Assembly (NCBI GenBank): GCA_037039685.1
Contig: JAWNGF010000006.1
Location: 1,116,001 to 1,180,000 of the forward strand
Direction of reading: 5' to 3'
DNA from: Ceratobasidium sp. AG-K
Lineage: Eukaryota; Basidiomycota; Agaricomycetes; Cantharellales; Ceratobasidiaceae
DNA: 64,000 bases
This document shows positions 51,131 to 60,174 of this stretch, piece by piece (position 1 is the stretch's first letter; every line of letters starts with the position of its first letter). The translations under genes and the position numbers were made by a program. The notes beneath the pieces were generated by a model. That model was not told the DNA's origin and did no database searches. It saw nothing but the letters and a program-made list of their open reading frames with translations.

Positions 51131-52483
51131 ATGTCAAGAGCCCCATCACCTAGTCAAGGGGGATTTACCCAAATCTCAGCGACATCCGGACCCGAGGTAG
51201 TTGCACATGCAATCAATGCCTTAATAGACGAAGTACGAAAAATTAACGGTCATATTAATGCCTTAAATGGTATCACCTCTACCCTAGAACAAGGGATCAA
51301 CAATAACATTGCAGATATTCACGCAATTCAAAATCAAACTGCACAAATTGCACCCCTTCACCAATTAATGAATGCAGTGTCTCAGTCACTTGCAAACCTA
51401 GGGGCAACACCCTCCACCACCGCGTCAACAACCACCCCAGGATACAAACTCAAAATGCATCCTCCAGAAGAATTTTCTGGAGATGTAGATAAATTTGACG
51501 AGTTTAAGTCGCAATGTACCTTGTACATAAATCACACGTCGCCACAAGCAACCACAGAACAAAAAATCACTTATATCATGGGTTATTGCAAGGGGCCTGC
51601 CTATGTATGGATGCAACCTGGAATTGATGTAGACACAGCAAGAAGGGGAGCAACAAATTGGCTACACGACATGGACGAATTCTGGAACGAAATGCAAGCT
51701 AGGTTTGGCGATGTTCACAAGATCGACCAATATAGACAATTATACAAGAAATTGATCCAGAAGAACTCTGTCCAAGATTATCTACGAGACTTCGTCACTT
51801 ATTCATTGGTACTCGGGTACACTGATCGAGTACTTTGTGATGATTTCTATGACAGTCTGAAGGATGAAATCAAGATGGCCATGGTGTCACAGAACTTTAA
51901 ACCCCACGAAGTGACAAGGACATTCAACCAAGTTCGCAAAAGAGCCCTGGAAATTGACTCCACAATGAATGCTATTAACGCACCAAAGAAGTTGCAAAGC
52001 TCACAAACCACCACTTTGAAACAAAGTACTTCAAAGACAACCACAAGTACTCAAAACGCCTCGCTAGGTCAAAGATTCAATGTAAACGATCGAGTCTTTA
52101 TGTCAAAACCTACAGGGGGGGTGCAATACGGCAAAATCTCAAGCATTACCCGAAACGCCAAGGGCCGTCCAGTTCCACAGATCTCCTGGGATGATGGGAC
52201 AAAAGGAAATGTCCCTTTTGGAGCAATTCAAAGAGACACCCGAACCAGTAACCTCAACGCTCCCACCATCCAAACACCAAAACCATCCACTCCTGCTAAA
52301 GACCCTAATGCAATGGATCTTGATGGAAAAGGAAAAGGACCAATGATCTGCTTCACCTGCGGCGGTAAGGGACACTCAGCAAGAGTCTGTCCTTCCAAGA
52401 ACACAGCGTCAGGATTTGAAGCCCAGATTGAAGAAATCTCTTCAGACATCGAATCGGGAAAAGACGTCACCAAGGCTTATTAA
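51131..52483 (+). CDS. gag: E4 Gag with Tudor/SH3-like module
   Basis: Gag of 450 residues, ATG at 51131 (MSRAPSPSQGG). An N-terminal helical part is followed by the capsid-like domain (HPPEEFSGDVDKFDEFKSQC, YRQLYKKLIQKNSVQDYLRDF). It is followed by FNVNDRVFMSKPTGG and PQISWDDGTKGNVPFG, a small SH3-barrel-like module matching that in E3 Gag. Then comes the CCHC zinc knuckle CFTCGGKGHSARVC, 30-45 residues from the end. The C-terminal ESGK codons hold the slippery heptamer. Confidence 0.93.
   Translation: MSRAPSPSQGGFTQISATSGPEVVAHAINALIDEVRKINGHINALNGITSTLEQGINNNIADIHAIQNQTAQIAPLHQLMNAVSQSLANLGATPSTTASTTTPGYKLKMHPPEEFSGDVDKFDEFKSQCTLYINHTSPQATTEQKITYIMGYCKGPAYVWMQPGIDVDTARRGATNWLHDMDEFWNEMQARFGDVHKIDQYRQLYKKLIQKNSVQDYLRDFVTYSLVLGYTDRVLCDDFYDSLKDEIKMAMVSQNFKPHEVTRTFNQVRKRALEIDSTMNAINAPKKLQSSQTTTLKQSTSKTTTSTQNASLGQRFNVNDRVFMSKPTGGVQYGKISSITRNAKGRPVPQISWDDGTKGNVPFGAIQRDTRTSNLNAPTIQTPKPSTPAKDPNAMDLDGKGKGPMICFTCGGKGHSARVCPSKNTASGFEAQIEEISSDIESGKDVTKAY
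52456..52462 (+). promoter_or_regulatory. -1 frameshift slippery heptamer of E4
   Basis: G_GGA_AAA in the gag frame (Ser-Gly-Lys), 18 bases before the gag TAA (52481-52483). The -1 frame is open from here, through the pol ATG at 52519, to the end of pol. Confidence 0.7.
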
Positions 52484-55400
52484 GGAGCCAAGTACTCGGT
52501 GACATATTAGCTAGCAATATGGATGAACTAGAAATCATGTCAATATCAAATGAAAACCAATTATACCTTGATTTCACCGCTCACCCACTAGCTACGGCTC
52601 CTGGATTTAAGTCAGTTAACAGATCAAAAAGATTCTCTGGACAAGCACTTCTTGACTGCGGCGCAACCTCCTGTTTCATCAACCCTTCCCTAGCAAAAGA
52701 GGCAAACCTTCCCCTTTTCCAACACGAAAAACCCAAGACTCTGCGAGTTATAGACGGACAAGAAGTCTCGTCTGGAAAAGTCACCCACTATACCAAATTC
52801 AAACTTGTCATGGGAACACATTCCAGCGAAATAGAATGTCATGTTACAAACATTGGAAGACACCCTATCGTACTCGGGATGTCATGGCTCAAAAAACATA
52901 ACCCACAAATTAATTGGAAAAATAGGACAATTGCATACACAAGCGAATTCTGCTCAAAAAACTGCCTAGAAGTCCCATCTACACTCCAAATCGCAGCAGA
53001 AACTACTTTACCAGAGGAATACAAAGAGTTTGCAGATGTGTTCGACGAGTCCAGATTAGAAGAACTCCCACCTCACAGGCCAACTGACATCACGCTCGAC
53101 CTCCTACCAGAAGCTAAACTAAAGCATGGCCCTATTTATAAAACATCCCCAGCTGAGGACAAAGAAATGAAGAAGGTACTAGAAACCCTTATCCGAAGGG
53201 GACACATTCAGATTTCTAAGTCTCCTTTGGCTTCCCCGGTTTTGTTTGTCAAAAAACCACATCCAGAAGATCCAAATAACCCAGAATTACGCTTTTGTGT
53301 TGACTACAGATATGTGAATTCGCTATGCAAATTCAACGCAAGCGGAATACCTCTATTGGATCAATGGTTAAGGGCCCTGGAAGGATTTGTCATTGGCACC
53401 ACTCTAGACTTGGCACAAGGATTCCATCAAACCCGAATAGCAGCAGGCCATGAATGGAAAACAGCATTCAAAACTCAATACGGCATGTACGAATGGAAAG
53501 TCATGCCCTTTGGTCTCAAAAACGCTCCATCAAGCTTCCAGTCCCTAATGAACTCTATATTCAGGGACATTATGGGGGTTTTCGTACTCGTATACATTGA
53601 TGATATCTTTGTTTTTTCCAAACGAGTCGAAGATCATCCAGGACACGTGAAAGAGGTGCTAAGAAGACTAAGGGAACACAAGCTGATTGCGAAATTGAGA
53701 AAATGCAAGTTCCACCAGACCAAACTGGACTGGGTAGGATTGGTAGTTTCCAATAAAGGAATCGAAACGGATCAGGAAAAGGTCACGGCGGCTATGAATT
53801 GGAAGGCTCCCAAAAATGTCAAACAAGTTCAAGAATTCCTAGGATTCGTCAATTTCTATCAAAGATTCATTCAAGACTTTGCCGGCAAAGCCAGACCTCT
53901 GTACAACCTACTTAAGAAGGATCAAAAGTGGCAGTGGACAAGCAAAGAACAAGAGGCCATGAATGCACTAAAAGAAGCTCTTAAAGTGGCACCTGTAATG
54001 ATGCAGCCCGATCAGAATAAGGAATTTTTCCTCGAGACAGATGCGTCGGGATTTGCCACAGGAGCAGTTTTATCTCAGAAGGATGAAGAAGGGAAACTAC
54101 ACCCTGTAGCTTTTCTTTCTAAATCACTAAATCCGGCTGAGCGAAACTATGACATTTTCGACAAAGAACTATTAGCAATAATTAGAGCTTTCAAAGAATG
54201 GCGGCACTTACTTCAAGGCACAGAAAAAGCCATTCAAGTGATGACAGATCACAAAAATTTGGAATACTTCTCATCATCCAAACAATTGAATCAACGCCAA
54301 ATCCGCTGGATGAATTTCTTAGTAGACTTCAACTTCCAAATCTTATACAGGCCAGGAAGCCAAAATAAAAAAGCAGACATTCTCTCAAGGCGATACGACC
54401 TAGAACCTTTGGGGGGGGTAGAGAACCAAGTTCTCCTCAAACCAGACATTTTCATTTCGGCTATTACCCCTGACCAGGAAATTAACGACCTAATCAGACA
54501 AGCAATCCTTGAAGATTCCAGGTTAGAAGAAGCCCACAATAAGCTGAGAAACGGAGAAAAAGTCAAAGATTGGGAATACAGAGAAGGACTCCTAATGTTC
54601 AAAGGGAAGATCTTTGTCCCCAAGGACGAAACCATCAGAAACCTGATATTGGAATCGCGCCATGACAACATTACAGCTGGGCACCCTGGACAAGCAAGAA
54701 CATTAGAATTGGTCTCAAGAACTTATTACTGGCCAACCATGAAGAAATTTGTCAATTCTTATGTGTCACACTGCAAAACATGCATTCGAATTAAACCATC
54801 GAACCAACTCCCCACAGGACTACTGTGTCCTTTACATATTCCTGAGAGACCCTGGGAAGAGATCTCCTATGACATGATTGTAGGGCTCCCAGAATCAGAA
54901 GGATATGATGCAATCTTGACAGTGGTAGATCGGTTCTCCAAGATGGCACACTATATCCCTTGCAAATCAACGGCCACAGCAGTAGACATAGCCAACATCT
55001 TCATTGCAAACGTTTGGAAACTTCACGGCACCCCAAAAGCAACAGTCTCGGATAGAGGATCCACTTTCAACTCAAAGTTCATTAGGCATCTGTACAAACG
55101 GTTGGACGTAAAACCTACCTTCAGCACAGCCTACCATCCAAGGACAGACGGACAGTCAGAACGAGCAAACCAAGTCGTTGAAATCTTTATCAGAGCTTTT
55201 GTCAACCATAGGCAAAACGACTGGGTAGCCTTACTCCCTATGGCAGAATTTGCTTACAACAATGGAATCCAAGCATCCACTGGCAAAACCCCTTTCCAAA
55301 TCTGCCAGGGTTTCAACCCTAGAATGAACATTGGGGAAGAATCAGACTATACTGTTCCTGAAGCTGATGCCCATGCGGAATTCCTGTTGAAAGGATACGA

Positions 55401-55917
55401 CAAAGTCAAAGCTGCCCTTATCCTAGCAAATCAGTCCTATAAATACTACTTTGATAAAGGAGCCAAAGAACCAGAAGAGATAAACCCAGGGGATAAAGTC
55501 TGGCTTAATCATCAGAACATTTCCACAGACAGACCCTCAGTAAAACTCTCCCACAAAGTTTTAGGCCCTTACAAAGTAATAGAAAAAGTAGGAACTCATG
55601 CCTTTAGACTGGAATTACCAAAATCAATGAAAGTTCATCCTGTCTTCCACGTCATGCTGCTCAAGAAATTCCACTCTGATCCCCATGGCCGCGAACCTGC
55701 TCAACCACCCCCTATTGTCACACAAGATGGAGAAGAAGAATGGGAAGTCGAAGAAATCCTCAATTCCAAGAAAATCCGCCATCAACTCCACTATTATGTT
55801 AAGTGGAAAGGATACTCTCATGCAGACAACTCTTGGCAGTCAAAGGAAGATCTCAAGAACGCTCCTGAATTGGTGGATAAATTTCACAGACTCCACCCCA
55901 CCGCGCCAGGCCCTTAG
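52462..55917 (+). CDS. pol: E4 Pol polyprotein
   Basis: A Pol of 1132 residues if counted from its first ATG at 52519, or a Gag-Pol fusion if made by slippage at 52456. It shows protease LLDCGATSCF (Cys in place of the usual Ser/Thr neighbour: DCG rather than DSG), reverse transcriptase VYIDDIFVFS, RNase H LETDASGFA, an integrase zinc site (HDNITAGH, CKTCIRIK), DMIVGLP, SDRGSTFN, TDGQSERAN, and chromodomain EWEVEEILNS to KWKGYSHADNSWQS. The first aromatic of the chromodomain cage is Trp in place of Tyr. The stop TAG overlaps the polypurine tract. No stops or shifts, so probably functional or recently so. Confidence 0.94.
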   Translation, partial: RRHQGLLRSQVLGDILASNMDELEIMSISNENQLYLDFTAHPLATAPGFKSVNRSKRFSGQALLDCGATSCFINPSLAKEANLPLFQHEKPKTLRVIDGQEVSSGKVTHYTKFKLVMGTHSSEIECHVTNIGRHPIVLGMSWLKKHNPQINWKNRTIAYTSEFCSKNCLEVPSTLQIAAETTLPEEYKEFADVFDESRLEELPPHRPTDITLDLLPEAKLKHGPIYKTSPAEDKEMKKVLETLIRRGHIQISKSPLASPVLFVKKPHPEDPNNPELRFCVDYRYVNSLCKFNASGIPLLDQWLRALEGFVIGTTLDLAQGFHQTRIAAGHEWKTAFKTQYGMYEWKVMPFGLKNAPSSFQSLMNSIFRDIMGVFVLVYIDDIFVFSKRVEDHPGHVKEVLRRLREHKLIAKLRKCKFHQTKLDWVGLVVSNKGIETDQEKVTAAMNWKAPKNVKQVQEFLGFVNFYQRFIQDFAGKARPLYNLLKKDQKWQWTSKEQEAMNALKEALKVAPVMMQPDQNKEFFLETDASGFATGAVLSQKDEEGKLHPVAFLSKSLNPAERNYDIFDKELLAIIRAFKEWRHLLQGTEKAIQVMTDHKNLEYFSSSKQLNQRQIRWMNFLVDFNFQILYRPGSQNKKADILSRRYDLEPLGGVENQVLLKPDIFISAITPDQEINDLIRQAILEDSRLEEAHNKLRNGEKVKDWEYREGLLMFKGKIFVPKDETIRNLILESRHDNITAGHPGQARTLELVSRTYYWPTMKKFVNSYVSHCKTCIRIKPSNQLPTGLLCPLHIPERPWEEISYDMIVGLPESEGYDAILTVVDRFSKMAHYIPCKSTATAVDIANIFIANVWKLHGTPKATVSDRGSTFNSKFIRHLYKRLDVKPTFSTAYHPRTDGQSERANQVVEIFIRAFVNHRQNDWVALLPMAEFAYNNGIQASTGKTPFQICQGFNPRMNIGEESDYTVPEADAHAEFLLKGYDKVKAALILANQSYKYYFDKGAKEPEEINPGDKVWLNHQNISTDRPSVKLSHKVLGPYKVIEKVGTHAFRLELPKSMKVHPVFHVMLLKKFHSDPHGREPAQPPPIVTQDGEEEWEVEEILNSKKIRHQLHYYVKWKGYSHADNSWQSKEDLKNAPELVDKFHRLHPTAPGP

Positions 55918-55927
55918 GAGGGGGTAA

Positions 55928-56333
55928 TGTCATGAGCTGACTAAGCTCAGACATTTTATTCCGATTTTATATCTTTTTTTCCGAACACTTTCCTTTTTTG
56001 GTACAAATGTCCTCTGGCGCTTAAACTTGTATCATGTGATGTATTTGTCTTTTCATTTGATATTGGTGATGCTTCCAGAACTTCCAGAATGTCGAGTCAC
56101 GTCTCTTATCTCGGTTGTACTCGGCTTTCCCACACTGATAGATGATGACGTGGCACTGATCCCTCATGTATATAAACCCAGAGGTCAAGCTGGTTAACGA
56201 CAAGGCTTGACCTCCTCTCCACTAGGACTTGCCTAATTAAATCCTCTTACTCATCGCCACTCCTTGGGTTCAAAGACTTATCTAAGTCGAACCCCTTAAC
56301 CTTTTATATACCTAATTGACCCAAGTCGGGACA
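55928..56333 (+). repeat. E4 3' LTR
   Basis: 406 bases. It differs from 49406-49811 at CCG/CCA, CAT/CGT and TTG/TCG positions. Followed by the duplication GAGAA. Confidence 0.95.
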
Positions 56334-57782
56334 GAGAAATAACTGCTCGAATGCAGTCATTTGCAACCTTCGAGCCATACACTTTCATTGACCCTGTTAT
56401 CCGTCAAATCGTTGCCTGGTTCCACGACGAGTGTACCTTCTTCGCAAATGATCAGCGTTTGCTTATCTGGGTACTCATGTCAGCAAGCCCGACACCAGTC
56501 AAGAAGGGTGAAGGACAGTCGCTCATGGTCTCTGACCTGATTTCAGCCAAGTACGGCTGGCTATGCTCGCCTGATGGGTACGTAGTCAGTTTAAGGATTG
56601 TGATAGAATAAGCTAATCACATACACTTAGCCTGGACTGTGCACGCAAGTACTTCCAAGCGGGCAAGAATCGGGATGGTTATTTTAGCACCGCACATATA
56701 TGTCGACAGATTACACATGCGGCGGACATCCTGGCTAAACATTACCCAAGTGAAGACCACGTTTTTATATTTGACAACTCACCGACACACAAAAAACGAG
56801 GTTCCGACGCTCCATCAGCCCAGAACATGCCCAAGTTTACTCCTAAGCCAGGCTCGAAGAATTTCCTTGTTTGGACCGTGGACAACGATGGAAACGAGCT
56901 CCAGGTGCCGATGACGGGTGCCTATTTCAGTGACGGGACCCCACAATCACTCTACTGGCCAGAAGGCCATCCACAAGCTGGGCGATTCAAGGGAATGGCG
57001 GCGATCCTCAAAGAGCGCGGTTGGGAAAACGCTGACCGAATTAAGGCAAAGTGCACCAAAAAGTGCGAGGTTGGGCGCAAAGACTGCTGCCTCCGCCGTA
57101 TTCTATTCAACGAGCCCGATTTCTTGAATCCTTCGTCGATTCTCAAGCGCCTGGTCACATTGCGCGGACACGGTTTCCTGCTGCTACCAAAATTCCACCC
57201 CGAGCTCAATCCAATTGAGCAAGCCTGGGGTAAAGCAAAGCGCGTGTTTAGGCAACTCCCCGTGCCAAAAGGGCAAGCTCAGCTACGGAGGAACGTTGAG
57301 GCAGCGCTCAGGACCTGCGTGCTCAAAGACCATCGAAAGTAAGTCTACAAAAAGCATAGATTCAATGAATGTAAATAACTTACCGGGCGTAACTATAAGG
57401 TTTTGTACCCGATCGGAAAGGATTGCAGACGGGTATTACAAAGGCTTGGATCCCCGGTGGTCGATTTGGGCAGCTAAAAGGTTCCACGGACACCGAGTGT
57501 ACCCCGAAAAGATCCTAGAAGAAGTTGAAGGGCTATTAAGGAATGAAGGAAATAACGGTAAAAGAGCGAAACTGTAACATACGTTTGTGTTTCTTAATCC
57601 ACTCGTGCTCATGTTGAACCTCGAAGATGTCGCAAGTGAAGCTGCGAGTATCAACCCGAAATGTCACCATATCACATGACTGTCACATTTCCAATTGCAA
57701 GCGCCCCTTCGTTCTGTCCACTCCTCGTCGAAGGATTCGATTTTTGACTCGCGTCTTCGCTGGACTTTACAATTTACTGTAT

Positions 57783-57911
57783 GCTACACGGCCACATAGC
57801 GATTTTCGTTAATTTCGTACTCGTTCTTGTATCTACATAGGAAATCGTGACGTTGTCACGGGACCGATCCTCGCTTAGATAACGCCCAAAAGATCTGGGG
57901 TTTCCCTACCT
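57783..57911 (-). repeat. Right terminal inverted repeat
   Basis: Mirror image of 48113-48241, ending GGGGTTTCCCTACCT followed by TA. Confidence 0.9.
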
Positions 57912-57913
57912 TA

Positions 57914-58149
57914 GGCTGCAGTTGGCGGGGAGGCCAGCTGATGTAACACTTGCTGACGTCATCATGACAACAGTTTCCAGACAAAGGTCCATCGGGGCCA
58001 GGGCTCACCAACGACCACAGCTCCACGCACGTTACGCACGACCTTTACTACGGCACGGCTTTTGTGATAGACGATACGGACTTAATTCATTAATTACTCT
58101 GTGGCGAACGTTTCCATCTTGCAACCCACATACCCTTGCCACATAAAGG
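57914..58149 (+). promoter_or_regulatory. Short promoter region of the Rab gene
   Basis: Only about 236 bases separate the transposon end from the Rab start codon. TTAATTCATTAATTAC (58081-58096) is the only AT-rich block. Any upstream control must lie here, or in or beyond the transposon. Confidence 0.45.
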
Positions 58150-59158
58150 ATGTCCGAGGCACCACTGAACGCAAAGATTCTGCTCATTGGTATGGATTCA
58201 CGTCAGTTGGTGTTGTTGGATGAAAAACAACCAGAAATATGTTCACTCAGGAAACTCGAGTGTGGGTAAATCAAGTATTCTACTCCGGTTTTCGGACGAG
58301 ACTTGGCTCAGCGAGGACGAAAGCAGCGCGACCATTGGTGTAGACTTCCGAGTACGTCGCGCCTCTTTTGATTTTCCCAGCGACGAAGCTAATGCTGGAG
58401 TAGGTTTCCAAGATGGACGTGCGGGGAAAGAAGGTTAAATTGAGCATCTGGGTAAGTGACCATGTCGTGGGATAGTTTGCACCTGTTTTACGAATTGGGT
58501 CGACTGGTTAGGACACAGCGGGACAAGAACGATTCCGAACCATTACCTCCTCATACTATCGAGGTGCTCAAGGCATCATACTTGGTGAGCTGGTTGCAAT
58601 ATTACTCTTTTCGCCATTACGGAGTTAACTGGTTCGTTTAGTATACGATGTTGCCAACCGGGAATCGTTCGAGGCTCTGCCCAAATGGTTTTCCGAACTC
58701 GAGACGTATGTTTCGCCAAACGTTGTCAAGATTGTTGTTGGTAAGTACGACTTGTCGAGCATAATATTATCGGCGCTTATTCATGGCGTTGGGGTTAGGC
58801 AACAAAGTAGACAAGGAATTCTCTCGCCAAGTCACAACTGAGGAAGGACGTGCATTTGCTCAGAGAATGGGAACGCTATTCGTAGAGTCCTCAGCAAAGA
58901 CTAAGGTTGGGGTACAATATACGTTTAGAGAGCTTGTTGAGAAGGTACGCTCGTGCTGCTCGCAGCCAGCACTGGACTCACAACCTCGATTTGGTTCTCT
59001 TCTAGATCGTCGATACACCCGAGCTCTGGGCCCCAGCAGCCCCACGCGTTGGCACAAACAGTACTCGCACCACCGCTGCTGGACGTACGATCCCGGGGTC
59101 CGTTAACTTGGTAGACGACGCGAATGCCAGCCAAGAGGGTGGAGGATGTGCTTGTTAA
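58150..59158 (+). CDS. Rab18-like small GTPase
   Basis: A membrane-traffic GTPase that cycles between cytosol and membrane. Seven exons: 58150-58189, 58251-58351, 58404-58451, 58512-58584, 58642-58740, 58799-58944, 59006-59158. GT-AG introns of 52-61 bases; total 219 residues. P-loop GNSSVGKSS, switch 1 Thr in SSATIGVDF, switch 2 [10 protein letters not shown], guanine-binding GNKVDK and ESSAKT. The last residues GGGCAC end in C-x-C, a double geranylgeranylation signal typical of Rabs. The sequence around IVVGNKVDKE and [14 protein letters not shown] is closest to Rab18 (lipid droplet and ER traffic), from family knowledge. Gene intact. A transposon ends about 240 bases upstream. Confidence 0.92.
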
Positions 59159-60174
59159 CTACTCGCGTCTAGAGTTTTCCTAAAGATTACTTAGCCGAGA
59201 CGAGATGAGGTGCTATTTATGACAAGTTCTAATGGGTTTGCTGTATCATATCCTTCCCGCCGTTCTATGTATGAAATACACACGCTAAAGAGTTAGTCGA
59301 TTTGATTTGCTGTGTCGATGTTGGTCCTCGTCGATGTGCGCTCCCCAATAACCTGCAGTAAAGATCAACAGATCCTCGCAGGCTGAAGGGTGAATTGATA
59401 ATTTATCCAAGCCATTAGCGTGAACACCATGGAACCCAACCCTGCGGTTTTTCCGCAGGTGAAAACCGCATGTTACATGCAGTTCACTGGCAAAACCCTC
59501 AGGTTACGTGCGGATCTTGGACTGAGCGTTTGTGGAGCTAATATCAAATCCAGAAGCAACCTGTGGATTTTGCCAGTGAACCGCAGGTAACCTCCATCTT
59601 TTCCGCAGATTGACGCTCTATCGTGGAAAATAAAACCACACAGCCCGAGTCTGAGCATCCAGGCGCCGGCGCGCGTGTTTTTTTTTTGGCGTTTTTCTGA
59701 CCTATTGCTGTACCCGGACGTATGGATATGCCGCCAGCTACTGTAGTGAGGCCGCTTGCTGTCGAGCCGTGGACTAATTATCAGGAACGAAGGAAAGAAA
59801 TGCCGACACAGTTGACTATCTGGTGGGACGCCGGGGGGGCGGTGAGGCGAGTTAAGAACGCTTCAGGACTCGCTCATATTACCTCATTTCGCCGCTCATT
59901 TACCGCCAGCATTGCCTTCCCAGACATTTTTGCTTGAGAACAATGCATTCTATGAATTCAGATCGATAACATAAGCCGCGCCGAATTTTCAACCATATAA
60001 GGCATGCATACATCCGCCTCTGGCTTGTTTAGCATGCACCATTATCCTGCCACACCCCAGTGCCACCGGTGCTCGGTGTTTCGTACTGCGTCCACCATTT
60101 AGCAGTCCACAGGCGTCTGCGATGAATTGGTTCTCGTTGTTAGAGCGCTACACAAGTGATGAAAGGGTCCGTGC
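59159..60174. other. Intergenic region with a fold-back repeat
   Basis: No gene seen. Arms at 59478-59505 and 59558-59585 (TTCACTGGCAAAA and its inverse) form an imperfect 28-base inverted repeat, and the palindrome TGCGG-TTTTT-CCGCA lies just before. Probably a small MITE remnant. A run of nine T occurs at about 59679. Confidence 0.5.

Larger units (their letters stand above)
49406..56333 (+). mobile_element. Gypsy element E4 (third family), inserted in transposase exon 2
   Basis: A 6.93-kb plus-strand Ty3/Gypsy element. Duplication GAGAA at 49401-49405 and 56334-56338. LTRs of 406 bases differ at three positions that I can find, all CpG/TpG-type transitions. Order: 5' LTR, primer-binding site, leader with an ATG-less coiled-coil frame, gag, pol, polypurine tract (GGAGGGGG), 3' LTR. 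Unlike E1-E3 there is no ORF3; pol ends at the polypurine tract. Confidence 0.95.
48445..57577 (+). pseudogene. DDE-endonuclease transposase, split by retroelement E4
   Basis: The transposase of the surrounding transposon. Exons 48445-48510, 48566-49405, [E4 49406-56333 plus duplicate GAGAA], 56339-56577, 56631-57338, 57400-57577; introns of 53-61 bases, all GT-AG. Without E4 the phases close to 676 codons plus stop with no other defect, so the gene was intact when E4 arrived. Start MPITKKSRLAKS. Middle part with a winged-helix-like region (KTTAWKWMRDLDYRWRRERK, YLDGHERKDVVEYRQ). Catalytic DDE: WFHDECTFFAND, then HVFIFDNSPTH, then HPELNPIEQAWG. A cysteine-bearing stretch CTKKCEVGRKDCCLRR lies before the last block. 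It is a common basidiomycete DDE superfamily type. Now disabled by E4. Confidence 0.9.
48111..57913 (+). mobile_element. DDE transposon with 129-base TIRs, interrupted by E4
   Basis: Bases 48113-48241 and 57783-57911 are inverted repeats with only a few mismatches (ends AGGTAGGGAAACCCC). They are flanked by TA on both sides (48111-48112 and 57912-57913), as in Tc1/mariner-pogo type elements. Without E4 the transposon is about 2.87 kb and carries one five-exon DDE-endonuclease gene. Its right end is about 240 bases upstream of a Rab gene. Confidence 0.9.
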
